This document shows, one piece after another, positions 50,921-59,741 of a stretch of DNA of 64,000 bases. Both the position numbers and the translations under genes were made by a program. The stretch lies in assembly GCF_000156235.1 (NCBI RefSeq), contig NZ_DS996805.1, positions 124,001 through 188,000 on the forward strand. Reading direction: 5' to 3'. Source of the DNA: Pseudovibrio sp000156235 (GTDB taxonomy: Bacteria > Pseudomonadota > Alphaproteobacteria > Rhizobiales > Stappiaceae). Under the pieces are notes generated by a model. The model made no database searches and was not told the origin of the DNA. It worked only from the letters and a program-made list of their open reading frames with translations. How positions within the stretch are numbered: the first letter of the stretch is position 1; each line of letters starts with the position of its first letter.

Positions 50921-51682
50921 TCAGCTCATGTCTGAGAGTTCAGCGAAGTCTTTCTTGAGCGCTGTCACGTAGCTGTCGCGTGCTGGCGGCCAGGGGATGC
51001 TGCGTGGCTCGTAGATGTATTTGAACAGGAAGTATCCGGTGAGTGAGAAGCCGGCTTCCATGTCGCCTTTTGAGATCTGGATGTTTTGCGAAAGGCGTGC
51101 CTGTGGAGCCTTTAAGAACTCTGGCAGGGTCAGGAGCTTGCTGGCGTAAGGCTGGCCTGCGGTTTTGCAGACGGCTCTTCCGGATTTGGGAGAGACCCAG
51201 ATCAGTTCGTCAGTTGCGCCGGTAGCAGCGCATTCTGTGAGGTCCAGACCGAAGCCAAGCTCATTGAGCAGTTCCAGCTCAAAGCGGAGCACAAGTGCTG
51301 CACCGATTTGCGGATCTTCCAGATGGTCGAGGATGACATCCAGCGCATGGAACAGATTGGGGTGTGGATCGCGCTCTGGCAACAGACGGATTTGCGCGCA
51401 CAGGCTTTGCAGACCGTGAATGGCGCGTGCTGTTTGCATGAGGTGGGCCGCGCGGAGCTGTAAGGGCTCAACGGTGAAGAAGCCCAGATGCTCATCCAGT
51501 CTGGCACGCCATGTGAGATTGAGGTGGTTGCCCAGTTGAAGGGCAGGTTGCTGGCGGCGCGATCTGCCGCCACGCACCAAGCCAAGGCAGCGGCCTCTGT
51601 CAGGCGTCAGGACTTCAAGCAGGATGTTGTTTTCACCCTGCTTGCGCGTTCCAATGACGATGCCTTCTGCTTGCCACTGCAT
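50921..51682 (-). CDS. recO: DNA repair protein RecO
   Basis: A 253-residue recombination mediator that helps load RecA at gaps with RecF/RecR. The N-terminal OB fold reads WQAEGIVIGTRKQGENNILLEVLT and GLVRGGRSR. The C-terminal helical domain includes FELELLNELGFGLDLTECAATG, a partly degenerate zinc region. It is the last gene of the conserved acpS-lepB-rnc-era-recO block, separated from era by a palindromic repeat. Confidence 0.93.
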   Translation of the reverse strand: MQWQAEGIVIGTRKQGENNILLEVLTPDRGRCLGLVRGGRSRRQQPALQLGNHLNLTWRARLDEHLGFFTVEPLQLRAAHLMQTARAIHGLQSLCAQIRLLPERDPHPNLFHALDVILDHLEDPQIGAALVLRFELELLNELGFGLDLTECAATGATDELIWVSPKSGRAVCKTAGQPYASKLLTLPEFLKAPQARLSQNIQISKGDMEAGFSLTGYFLFKYIYEPRSIPWPPARDSYVTALKKDFAELSDMS

Positions 51683-51704
51683 CTTGAACTTGCCTGTGAA
51701 AAGT

Positions 51705-51808
51705 TAAAGCAGTTCGCATTTTCGTTGAAGTGCACGAACTGCTTTAGCCTTTGATTTTGCGTATTTTGATCTGAAAACCGGTTCCCACTTTTCAGCGATA
51801 CGCTTTAG
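51705..51808. repeat. RIME/Bru-RS-like mosaic palindromic repeat between era and recO
   Basis: TAAAGCAGTTCG (51705-51716) and CGAACTGCTTTA (51735-51746) are perfect inverted copies. The second half contains GAAAACCGGTTCCCACTTTTC and GCGTAT/ATACGC arms. This pattern is familiar from short intergenic palindromic repeats of rhizobia and Brucella (RIME, Bru-RS). It overlaps the era stop codon. No second copy was noticed in this window. Confidence 0.65.
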
Positions 51809-52767
51809 TGTGGGAAGTCCAGTCCCATGTTGCGGTAACGCTCAGGGTCGTCGGACCAGTTCTCGCGCACTTTCACAAATACGAAGAGGTGGACCTTGGT
51901 CTCGAAAGCTTCTGTGAGCTCTTCACGTGCTGCTTTGGAGATTGCCTTGATGGTCTGGCCGTTCTTACCCAGCACGATGGACTTCTGGCTGTCGCGCTCA
52001 ACAAAGATGGTCTGCTCGATGCGGATGGAGCCGTCCTTCTTGTCTTCCCACTTGTCGGTCTCGACGGTGGAGATGTACGGCAGTTCCTCGTGGAGGCGCA
52101 GGTAAAGCTTCTCGCGGGTGATCTCAGCTGCCAGCATCCGCAGAGGAATGTCGGAGGCCTGATCTTCCGGGTAGAGCCATGGACCCTTTGGCATCTGCTC
52201 AGAGAAGTACTTCAGAATGTCCTTGGTGCCGGAGCCATTGATCGCGGAGACCATAAAGGTCTGATCGAACTTGGTGTATTCGTTGGCTTTTGCTGCCAGC
52301 TCCAGCAGCTGCTCGCGCTTGGTGATGTCGATCTTGTTGAGGATCAGAACTTTTGGAAGCTTGATGTGTTCCAGTTCGTTCAGGATGCGCTCAACCGCTT
52401 CATTAATGCCTTTCTTGGCATCGATGAGCACGGCTACCACGTCAGCGTCTTTTGCTCCGCCCCAAGCTGTGTCGACCATTGCGCGGTCGAGACGGCGTTT
52501 CGGGCGGAAGATGCCTGGAGTGTCAACGAAGATAACCTGGCTGTCGTCTTCAATGGCAACGCCGCGTACGATTGCGCGGGTTGTCTGCACCTTGTGGGTG
52601 ACGATTGAGACTTTTGTGCCAACCAACTGGTTCAGCAGCGTAGACTTGCCCGCGTTTGGCGCGCCAATCAACGCGACAAAGCCAGCGCGTGAGTTTTCGT
52701 TGACCGGCGCCAGGCCGAAGTTGAAGCCTTCCGGCAGGTCGTCGTTGTTGTTGTTTTCGTCGTTCAT
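51805..52767 (-). CDS. era: Ribosome-assembly GTPase Era
   Basis: A 320-residue GTPase that binds 16S rRNA near its 3' end during 30S maturation. G1 is GAPNAGKSTLLNQL, G3 DTPGIF and G4 NKID. The C-terminal KH domain contains IVLGKNGQTIKAISKAAREEL. The N-terminal about 25 residues are an acidic, asparagine-rich extension. It is 7 bases after rnc on the same strand. Confidence 0.95.
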   Translation of the reverse strand: MNDENNNNDDLPEGFNFGLAPVNENSRAGFVALIGAPNAGKSTLLNQLVGTKVSIVTHKVQTTRAIVRGVAIEDDSQVIFVDTPGIFRPKRRLDRAMVDTAWGGAKDADVVAVLIDAKKGINEAVERILNELEHIKLPKVLILNKIDITKREQLLELAAKANEYTKFDQTFMVSAINGSGTKDILKYFSEQMPKGPWLYPEDQASDIPLRMLAAEITREKLYLRLHEELPYISTVETDKWEDKKDGSIRIEQTIFVERDSQKSIVLGKNGQTIKAISKAAREELTEAFETKVHLFVFVKVRENWSDDPERYRNMGLDFPH

Positions 52768-52774
52768 TTAAGAC

Positions 52775-53482
52775 CTATTCGCTCCATACGCCTTCGCGGC
52801 GCAGGATGTTCTCGGCAGCGGACTGTTCAGCGATGCGCTTTGAGCTTCCAACTGCTTCGCCCGGGTCCACACCTTCCACGTTGACGCGGATCTTGAAGAT
52901 CGGGGCGTGGTCGGGACCACTGCGAGAGATTGTTTCGTATTGCGGGGTAGGGCGTCCTTTGGACTGGGCCCACTCCTGAAGCGTTGTTTTGGCGTCTCGC
53001 AACGGGCCTGTGTAAGATACCATTCTTTCAGCAAAATAGCGCTTGATGAAGTTCTCTGCTTCGTCAAATCCGCTATCAAGGTAAATTGCTGCAATCAGGC
53101 TCTCGCACATGTCTGCAAGAATTGCCGTTTTGGTTCTGCCGCCAGTGTGCGCCTCAGCTTCGCCCACGCGCATGTGCTGGCCAATGCCAATGACCTTTGA
53201 GACCTCAGCACAGGTTTCGCGCTTCACAAGCTGGTTCAGGCGACGAGCAAGTTCCCCTTCATCCGCTTTAGGGAAGTTTTCTTCCAGCATTGTCGCAATC
53301 GCAAGGCCAAGCACGCGGTCGCCAAGAAACTCAAGGCGCTGGTAGCTTTGCAAAGAAGCCTTGGCAACCGGAAGGGCACTGGCATGAGTCAGCGCACGAA
53401 CAAGGAGTTCCTTGTTCGTGAACTTGTAGCCAATGCGCTCTTCCAGCGCTGCGTCAGATACCGGTCTTTTTCTTCTGCTCAT
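52775..53482 (-). CDS. rnc: Ribonuclease III
   Basis: A 235-residue double-strand-specific endoribonuclease for rRNA and mRNA processing. The signature LEFLGDRVLGL carries catalytic acids (about E51, D55), and ADMCESLIAAIYLD supplies the second acidic pair. The C-terminal dsRNA-binding domain runs from TTLQEWAQSKGRPTPQYE to the end. Between lepB (upstream) and era (7 bases downstream), the universal order. Confidence 0.95.
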   Translation of the reverse strand: MSRRKRPVSDAALEERIGYKFTNKELLVRALTHASALPVAKASLQSYQRLEFLGDRVLGLAIATMLEENFPKADEGELARRLNQLVKRETCAEVSKVIGIGQHMRVGEAEAHTGGRTKTAILADMCESLIAAIYLDSGFDEAENFIKRYFAERMVSYTGPLRDAKTTLQEWAQSKGRPTPQYETISRSGPDHAPIFKIRVNVEGVDPGEAVGSSKRIAEQSAAENILRREGVWSE

Positions 53483-53521
53483 ATTCCGGCTAATTCCTTC
53501 AAAGCCTGCGCTGCAGGCTTG

Positions 53522-54277
53522 TTAGAGTACGTCACCAAGTCGATCCCAGCGAACGGTCCAAGGCCATTTCCAGAACATCCATGCTGGCTGGTCGTCTTCA
53601 ACGGAGAAGAAGATGATCTCAGCGCGGCCGATAAAGTTCTCGAACGGGACGTAGCCCACTTCAGAAAGAACGCGGCTGTCCTGCGAATTGTCCCTGTTGT
53701 CGCCCATCATGAAATAGCGATCTGCTGGTACGTGATAAACGGGTGTGTTGTCCAGCGAGCCATTGGTTGTGATATCAAGAGTCTGATAGCTCACGCCATT
53801 CGGTAATGTCTCAATGTAGCGCGGGATTTTGTGGATGTTGCCGTAGGCATCTTTTTCGATGTAATCGTCGATACGCTTGCGCTCAACAGCTTCGCCGTTG
53901 ATGTGCAGTACACCATTGATCATCTGAATTTCGTCACCCGGCAGGCCAATCACACGTTTGATGTAATCTGTAGAATTGTCTTTCGGCAGTTTGAAGACAG
54001 CAATTTCACCACGCTCTGGCGGTGAGCTCCAGATGCGGCCTTCGAACGGTGCCAGTCCAAACGGGAAGGAGTACTTTGAATAGCCGTAGCTATACTTGGA
54101 GACAAACAGGTAGTCGCCAATGAGCAAAGTGTCTTTCATGGAGCCCGAAGGAATAAAAAATGGCTGAAAAAGAAATGTTCTAACAACCAGAGCGAGCAGC
54201 AGTGCTTGGGCGATGACCTTAATGGTCTCATATACGCCGCCTTCCTGCTCCTTTTCTTTGGATTGGCTCATGTTCAT
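53522..54277 (-). CDS. lepB: Signal peptidase I (LepB)
   Basis: A 251-residue inner-membrane protease that removes Sec signal peptides. One N-terminal membrane span (IKVIAQALLLALVVRTFLF) precedes the catalytic serine in PSGSMKDTLL. The general-base lysine is in YIKRVIGLPGD, and box E is MGDNRDNSQDSR. The start may be the ATG at 54277 or the one at 54271; both give the same domains. It is 39 bases upstream of rnc. Confidence 0.95.
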   Translation of the reverse strand: MNMSQSKEKEQEGGVYETIKVIAQALLLALVVRTFLFQPFFIPSGSMKDTLLIGDYLFVSKYSYGYSKYSFPFGLAPFEGRIWSSPPERGEIAVFKLPKDNSTDYIKRVIGLPGDEIQMINGVLHINGEAVERKRIDDYIEKDAYGNIHKIPRYIETLPNGVSYQTLDITTNGSLDNTPVYHVPADRYFMMGDNRDNSQDSRVLSEVGYVPFENFIGRAEIIFFSVEDDQPAWMFWKWPWTVRWDRLGDVL

Positions 54278-54416
54278 CCTTCGTGGTAAGAGAATACTCG
54301 CTTGGCCCGGTGCCCATCACTTTGTTAAGGCGAGTCAGTCCCCAGACAATAAAATTCACATAGGTGGATCTCTTAGCGGTTCAAGGCCACTTCTGCAATC
54401 CAGTTCATTTACGTTT

Positions 54417-54836
54417 TCACGGCTCTAGGCCGGGCCAGTCCTCCGGCCAGGCCGAAATGACCACAAATGCCTGAGCCAGCGGGTAATCATCCGTAATTGT
54501 AAGGTCAATTCGTGGCACAAAGCCTTTTGGCACAAGTTTATCCAGTCTTTCTTTCGCGCCGCCAGTCAGGTGCAGAGTTGGCTTACCGCTTGGCAGGTTG
54601 ACCACGCCCATCTCTTTCCAGGCAACACCCATTGACAGGCCGGTGCCCAAAGCCTTGGAGCAGGCTTCTTTGGCGGCGAAGCGCTTTGCATAGGTCGCTG
54701 CCTTGTTGGCGCGCCCTTCTGCCTTTTCGCGTTCAACGTCTGTGAAGACGCGTTTTGTGAAGCGATCAGGAAAACGGGAGAGCGTTTTCTCTATTCTGCG
54801 GATGTCGCTCAGATCGCTGCCAATGCCAATAATCAT
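54417..54836 (-). CDS. acpS: Holo-[acyl-carrier-protein] synthase (AcpS)
   Basis: A 139-residue phosphopantetheinyl transferase that activates acyl carrier protein using CoA. IIGIGSDLSDIRRIEKTL holds the first metal-binding aspartate, and RFAAKEACSKALGTG holds the conserved glutamate and lysine. Length is normal. It lies between the DUF2062 gene and lepB. pdxJ, often its partner in other bacteria, is absent here. Confidence 0.93.
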   Translation of the reverse strand: MIIGIGSDLSDIRRIEKTLSRFPDRFTKRVFTDVEREKAEGRANKAATYAKRFAAKEACSKALGTGLSMGVAWKEMGVVNLPSGKPTLHLTGGAKERLDKLVPKGFVPRIDLTITDDYPLAQAFVVISAWPEDWPGLEP

Positions 54837-54988
54837 CTGTGCCTCGTTGATTGACGGATATATTGGCGCGTGAGCGGAAAACCCACAAGCCTTCAGAGTA
54901 AGTTGTTCAGGTGCAATGCTTTTTCAAGGAGCGTTTGAGCTTCTTGTTCATCTGATCAGGGGTGAGGCGCTTTACCAGCTGCCCGCTT

Positions 54989-55573
54989 TTATTTGTCCTG
55001 ATCTGCTTTTTTGCTTCTTGCTGCCAGTTTTCTTTTCAGGCGGAAGCGGTGTTCACGGGCTTTCTGGTAGGTAGACACAGAACCCAGAACAACAAAGTAG
55101 AAGAATACGCCTGCGACAAGACCCAGCGGGATCGAGCCAATCAGCATGGGTTTCAGGATTGGCCAGATGGTGTCCAGTGACTGGGACAGCATGGAGTGAT
55201 CGAGCTTATCGCCAAAATGCGGTAGCGGGCGATCGCCTTCAGCCATGATGTAAAGGCCGACCTTGTAGGTGCTGGCCCAGATGAACGGGAAGGTGAGCGG
55301 GTTGCCAACTGCTGTGCCCAATGCAGCAGCCAGAAGGTTTCCGCGCAGGATGTAGGCCAGAACGAAGCTGAGAATGAAGTGAAAGCCAATGAATGGTGTA
55401 AATGAGGCGGCGGCACCGGCTGCGAACCCTGCAGCCACCTTTTGAGGGCTTGCTGAGAGGCGCAGAACGCGCTTTGTAAAGTACCTGAATGAGCGAGACC
55501 AACTGTGTCGTGGCCAGACAGCCACGCGGATACGTTCTATTCTTGTTGGTTTATCCCGCCGTTTAAAAATCAT
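54989..55573 (-). CDS. DUF2062 membrane protein
   Basis: A 194-residue protein of unknown function found next to acpS in many alphaproteobacteria. The conserved RRLSASPQKVAAGFAAGAA-like stretch (here LSASPQKVAAGFAAGAAAS) and FTPFIGFHFILSFVLAYILRGN are the DUF2062 hallmark. A second hydrophobic segment near residue 160 (SIPLGLVAGVFFYFVVLG) suggests two to three membrane spans. The C-terminus is basic and may contact lipid headgroups or RNA. A role in membrane or cell-envelope biology is only a guess. Confidence 0.85.
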   Translation of the reverse strand: MIFKRRDKPTRIERIRVAVWPRHSWSRSFRYFTKRVLRLSASPQKVAAGFAAGAAASFTPFIGFHFILSFVLAYILRGNLLAAALGTAVGNPLTFPFIWASTYKVGLYIMAEGDRPLPHFGDKLDHSMLSQSLDTIWPILKPMLIGSIPLGLVAGVFFYFVVLGSVSTYQKAREHRFRLKRKLAARSKKADQDK

Positions 55574-55598
55574 TTCGGTTCAAGTACTTTGCTTATTC

Positions 55599-56192
55599 TC
55601 AATCGTGCCAGGTGAATGGCTCGACAGGGGTTGTTTCTATGGCCGGTATCTCAGCGAGTTCCTTTGGTACATTCTCGGCTGCATACACCGGCAGTTTTAA
55701 TGGAGCAAGAGATATTAGCGGTACTCCCAAGTCTGTATCCTCAAGACTCCTGTCGATAAAACAACCAACACCTACGGTGTTAAGAGACAGTGACTGCAAG
55801 GCCTCAATTGTGGATAGGCATAGATGACCTGTTCCTACAACATCCTGAACTATAAATACATTTGACTTTGGAGGGATGGTTGCCGGGCCTGTGGTCAGCG
55901 CGCCGCCCTCGCGACGTAACCATAGGGCACTTTTCTGCATGATTCTTGCAGTTTGCAGGCCAACGATGAGCCCACCTAAGCTGGGGGCAACGAAATGGGA
56001 GAAGTTCAGGAGTTGATGAGCGGCGATTTTTTTGACCAGCTCGGAGGCGAGTATCTCGACTTTGTCGGGATACTCAAGCAGCTTTTGTCGTTGAAGGTAG
56101 GCTGAGCCGTGCCAGCCTGAAGGAAGAACGAAGTGGCCTTCCTTCAGGGCGTCTGTTTCTCTGAAAACGTCCAGGACTGCATTTGGGCCCAT
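55599..56192 (-). CDS. Divergent orotate phosphoribosyltransferase-like protein
   Basis: A 197-residue PyrE-family protein at the locus where alphaproteobacteria usually keep pyrE (rpoZ-rsh-pyrE). EGHFVLPSGWHGSAYLQRQK and PSLGGLIVGLQTAR are clearly related to that PyrE. However, the PRPP motif reads NVFIVQDVVGTGH, where V-E-D-V-V-x-T-G is expected, so the first acidic residue is glutamine. The catalytic-loop region LRREGGAL also lacks the usual lysine. A canonical PyrE is encoded at 46363-46935. This copy may have lost OPRT activity or taken another role. It lies 26 bases downstream of rsh and 26 bases before DUF2062. Confidence 0.8.
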   Translation of the reverse strand: MGPNAVLDVFRETDALKEGHFVLPSGWHGSAYLQRQKLLEYPDKVEILASELVKKIAAHQLLNFSHFVAPSLGGLIVGLQTARIMQKSALWLRREGGALTTGPATIPPKSNVFIVQDVVGTGHLCLSTIEALQSLSLNTVGVGCFIDRSLEDTDLGVPLISLAPLKLPVYAAENVPKELAEIPAIETTPVEPFTWHD

Positions 56193-56217
56193 GGGTTTTC
56201 CTTTTTATTATCAGCGG

Positions 56218-58425
56218 CTAGCCATTCACCCTTTGCGCTTCGGAGACATTGGGTTTGGCGCGCAGCTGGTTCAGGATCAGATTCAGGTGCTTCAAATCCC
56301 ATACCTCAAGATCAATTAGCATCTCGTGAAAATCAGAGGCTTTGCGGATCATTTTGATATTATCAATGTTGCCGCGATGGTCGCCAATCACTTTGGTGAT
56401 AGCCGCCAGTGATCCTGGTTCGTTGACCGCAAACACGCTGATTTGCGCTGGGAAGCGCTCTGGTGCGTTCGGGTCAATGTCCCAGCGAACGTCGAGCCAG
56501 CGCTCAGGCTGATCGTCGAACTCCTTCAGGTCCGGAGACTGGATCGGGTAGATGGTGATGCCAACGCCCGGTGTCAGAATGCCAACGATACGGTCGCCCG
56601 GTACTGCGCCGCCGCTTGGGGCGAAGCGTACCGGAAGGGAGCCGGATACGCTGGTGCGGATCGGCAGGGAGCCGTTCTTTGCGCCGTCCTCAGACCCCTC
56701 AGGGATCTTGAACTTGACCGAGCTGCCTTTATCCAGATCGAACCAGCCTTCAGAGGCTGAGCCTGCTGGAGGGGTGCTTGTATTGCGGTCAGTGCCTTGC
56801 GCCGGTGCGTAGTCAGGATACGCGACTTCGAGGACTGCGCCTGCCTGAATGTCGCCGCGGCCTACTGCTACGAGCAGGTCGAGCGTGGATTCCAGATTGA
56901 ACTTCTTGATGTGCGCTTCCAGAGCGGCCTCATCAAAGTCCTTGCCTGCATGAGAGAACGCGCGTTCCAGGATGTGCTTGCCGAGGCCGCCGTATTGCTG
57001 GCGGGCGGAGGCTTTGGTCGCCTTGCGGATGGCAGAGCGTGCCTTACCAGTGACAGCGATGTTTTCCCNNNNNNNNNNNNNNNNNNNNTCACCATTGGTC
57101 AGCTCTGTGACCAGTGAGGAGATGCGTCCGTTGATCTTACAGCCAACGCAGGTGTTACCGATGTCCGTATGGACTGCATAAGCGAAGTCGATCGGTGTTG
57201 CGCCGCGCGGCAGCGCGATCAGGCGGCCTTTTGGTGTGAAGCAGAAGACCTGATCATGGAAGAGCTCAAGCTTTGTGTGCTCGAGGAACTCTTCCGGAGA
57301 TTCACCTTGTGCCAGCAGATCAATGGTGCCACGTAGCCAGCCATAGGCGCGGGATTCCGCGGTCATGGACTGAATGTTGCGACCACCGGTGACACCATCT
57401 TTGTAAAGTGCATGGGCCGCGATGCCGTTCTCCGCGATGCGGTGCATGGCTTGAGTGCGGATCTGCAGCTCAACGCGCTGGCGCTTGGGACCTACAACGG
57501 TGGTGTGAATGGAGCGGTAGTCGTTCTGCTTCGGCGTGGAGATGTAATCCTTGAAGCGGCCCGGTACGCATGGCCATGCTGTATGAATGACGCCTAGTAC
57601 GCGGTAGCAATCTTCCAGTGCAGGAACGATCGCGCGGAAGCCGTAAATGTCTGAGAGCTGCTCGAAACCGAGGGACTTTTCTTCCATCTTGCGGAAGATG
57701 GAGTAAGCGCGCTTTTCACGTCCGCTGATCTTAGCGGTGATGCCTTGTTCTGCGAGGCGCTGTGTGAGGTCTTCCTCAATGTCCGTGATCAGGCCTTCGT
57801 TCTTGCTGTGCAGGATTGCAAGGCGCTCGCGGATGGTGTTGCGAGCATCCGGATAGAGGGTCTCGAAGGAGATGTCTTCCAGCTCATCGCGGATGTCCTG
57901 CATACCCATGCGGCCTGCAAGCGGCGCATAGATCTCCATGGTCTCTTCAGCGATGCGGATGCGCTTGTCTTCCCGCATGTGGTGCAGGGTGCGCATGTTG
58001 TGCAGGCGATCGGCCAGTTTTACGAGGAGAACACGGACGTCATCAGCGATGGCAAGCAGAAGCTTGCGGAAGTTTTCAGCCTGTTTGGCTTTGCGGGAAA
58101 CCAGATCCAGTCGCTGGATCTTGGTCAGGCCCTCTACAAGCTTGCCGATTTCCTCACCAAACATGCGATCAATTTCAGCGCGTGTGGCATCGGTGTCTTC
58201 AATGGTGTCATGAAGCAGGGCAACGGCAATGGTCGCATCATCCAACTTCATGTCGGTGAGGATGGCTGCAACTTCGAGAGGGTGGGAAATATAAGGATCC
58301 CCAGAGGCGCGAGTCTGGGTACCATGCTTTTGCATGGCATAAACATATGCCTTGTTGAGCAGCGCTTCATCCGTATCAGGATTGTAGCTGGTTACTCTCT
58401 CAACAAGTTCGTATTGACGCATCAT
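56218..58425 (-). CDS. rsh: Bifunctional (p)ppGpp synthetase/hydrolase (Rsh), with a small assembly gap
   Basis: About 735 residues as shown. The N-terminal HD hydrolase domain includes YISHPLEVAAIL and LLHDTIEDTDAT. The synthetase domain has RFKDYISTPKQNDYRSIHTTVVG. TGS follows (FTPKGRLIALPRGATPIDFAY), then a helical region and the C-terminal ACT domain. Both hydrolase and synthetase motifs look intact, as in the single Rsh of alphaproteobacteria. Twenty N at 57069-57088 fall in the TGS domain after VTELTNG. Relatives have about 18-20 residues there, so some 35-40 bases may be missing from the placeholder. It controls the stringent response and follows rpoZ. Confidence 0.93.
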   Translation of the reverse strand: MMRQYELVERVTSYNPDTDEALLNKAYVYAMQKHGTQTRASGDPYISHPLEVAAILTDMKLDDATIAVALLHDTIEDTDATRAEIDRMFGEEIGKLVEGLTKIQRLDLVSRKAKQAENFRKLLLAIADDVRVLLVKLADRLHNMRTLHHMREDKRIRIAEETMEIYAPLAGRMGMQDIRDELEDISFETLYPDARNTIRERLAILHSKNEGLITDIEEDLTQRLAEQGITAKISGREKRAYSIFRKMEEKSLGFEQLSDIYGFRAIVPALEDCYRVLGVIHTAWPCVPGRFKDYISTPKQNDYRSIHTTVVGPKRQRVELQIRTQAMHRIAENGIAAHALYKDGVTGGRNIQSMTAESRAYGWLRGTIDLLAQGESPEEFLEHTKLELFHDQVFCFTPKGRLIALPRGATPIDFAYAVHTDIGNTCVGCKINGRISSLVTELTNGXXXXXXXXENIAVTGKARSAIRKATKASARQQYGGLGKHILERAFSHAGKDFDEAALEAHIKKFNLESTLDLLVAVGRGDIQAGAVLEVAYPDYAPAQGTDRNTSTPPAGSASEGWFDLDKGSSVKFKIPEGSEDGAKNGSLPIRTSVSGSLPVRFAPSGGAVPGDRIVGILTPGVGITIYPIQSPDLKEFDDQPERWLDVRWDIDPNAPERFPAQISVFAVNEPGSLAAITKVIGDHRGNIDNIKMIRKASDFHEMLIDLEVWDLKHLNLILNQLRAKPNVSEAQRVNG
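57069..57088. other. Assembly gap inside rsh (20 N)
   Basis: A 20-base placeholder interrupts the TGS domain coding region. The reading frame happens to continue, but the protein is about 11 residues short here compared with the family, so the true gap is probably longer. Confidence 0.9.
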
Positions 58426-58521
58426 TTTCGGGCGGCCGCTTCACTATGCAAATAAGCTAGGGCCGGACCTGAAAATGCGAGGCGCCGGCCCGGCCGACGC
58501 CGACATCTTGCGTGAGGGCGA

Positions 58522-58917
58522 TTAGTAGTCGTCGGAACGTTCCGGCGGTACCAGGCCTTCAAGCCCCTTCAGCAGGTCTTCTTCAGTAATGCTGTCGAAT
58601 TCGACTTCTGAATCGTCAACTGCATTGATCTGAAGTTGTTGTGGGTCGCTAGGAACCATTGGTGCTGTTTCTGCTTCCGGCTCGTCCACTTCCACGAATT
58701 TCTGAAGAGAGTGAATGAGGTCTTCTTTCAAGTCCTCTGGGCTCACTGTTTCTTCAGCGATTTCGCGAAGCGCAACAACCGGGTTCTTATCGTTGTCGCG
58801 GTCGATTGTCAGCGGCGAGCCACTGGAAATCATCCGGGCGCGATGGCTGGCAAGCAGAACCAGCTCAAACCGGTTTTCGACCTTGTCGACGCAATCTTCG
58901 ACGGTCACACGTGCCAT
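58522..58917 (-). CDS. rpoZ: RNA polymerase omega subunit
   Basis: A 131-residue subunit that stabilises the beta' subunit and forms part of a ppGpp site in Proteobacteria. MARVTVEDCVDKVENRFELVLLASHRARMI is the classic start, and NPVVALREIAEETV closes the conserved core. The acidic tail (about residues 75-131) is common in alphaproteobacteria. It is immediately upstream of rsh, the usual order. Confidence 0.95.
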   Translation of the reverse strand: MARVTVEDCVDKVENRFELVLLASHRARMISSGSPLTIDRDNDKNPVVALREIAEETVSPEDLKEDLIHSLQKFVEVDEPEAETAPMVPSDPQQLQINAVDDSEVEFDSITEEDLLKGLEGLVPPERSDDY

Positions 58918-59741
58918 TCGATCACTCCGTAATATCTGGGAATTCAGAGGCCACTCATAGAATGCTTCTTGTTTTAAGGCAAGAGCCGTTTCTGTATTTT
59001 TTGTGCAACTCCTTTACATCTTATTATGAAAGGAGAAATTTTCCAGTCCGGAGCTGCTTAAGATTAGGCCAGAGAAAAATTGGGGCTTTAGGTCTAACGC
59101 GCTTGATTTTAACTTCAATACTATTGTGAAGGGCTGCTTTAGTGTGCAGTGCTAAGTCGGATTAGTTTTTTATTGTTAGTTTTTCTGGAGGAACGAATTT
59201 TCAAATCTTCAACTCCTGAGTGAGTTTCAAGATCCGTTTTGTACACTGGAATTGGAATAGATGAAAAAAAATAACAAATTAGAGTTAACCGAAATTCTGG
59301 TCCAGATATTTTTGGAATGCCCTAGATCCGAAAAAACAAGGAAACCTTGTTTCTATTGGAACCATTAGTATCTATATCCGGTGGTTTGTTTCTAAGCTAA
59401 ACTGGAACTATAATATAAAGTGGGAATATTTGGTGGGTTCCTGTTAATTTATGCAAGATGACATCTGTAAATTTCATTCATCTTGTTTTAGTTTCTGGCC
59501 GGTGAATCGAACTGTATTGGTCCGATATTAACTAGACCAATGCAATATATACGCTGAGGGACAAGGTTTTATGTTTGTCCGTAACGAATGCGTATTCGAT
59601 TTAACGTAGAGTGCAACCGGGTCAATTAGAACGGCATACATTCTAGACATGTCACGACAGCAAACAGGCATGTCCAGAAAGTGATTGCTTATAACAAGTT
59701 ACTGACTTACGCGTCTGTGCAGCGGAAAGGCTAAAAATAAT
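58918..59741. other. Long AT-rich intergenic region between rpoZ and the NYN gene
   Basis: About 820 bases carrying the divergent promoters of rpoZ and the NYN gene. No convincing reading frame, tRNA, terminator or repeat was found. A 35-codon frame from 59261 has no ribosome binding site. The length is unusual beside a housekeeping block, and an unannotated small RNA is possible. Confidence 0.35.

Noticed and set aside
59261..59368. 35-codon plus-strand frame in the rpoZ upstream region
   Set aside because: No ribosome binding site, AT-rich composition and no recognisable peptide pattern.
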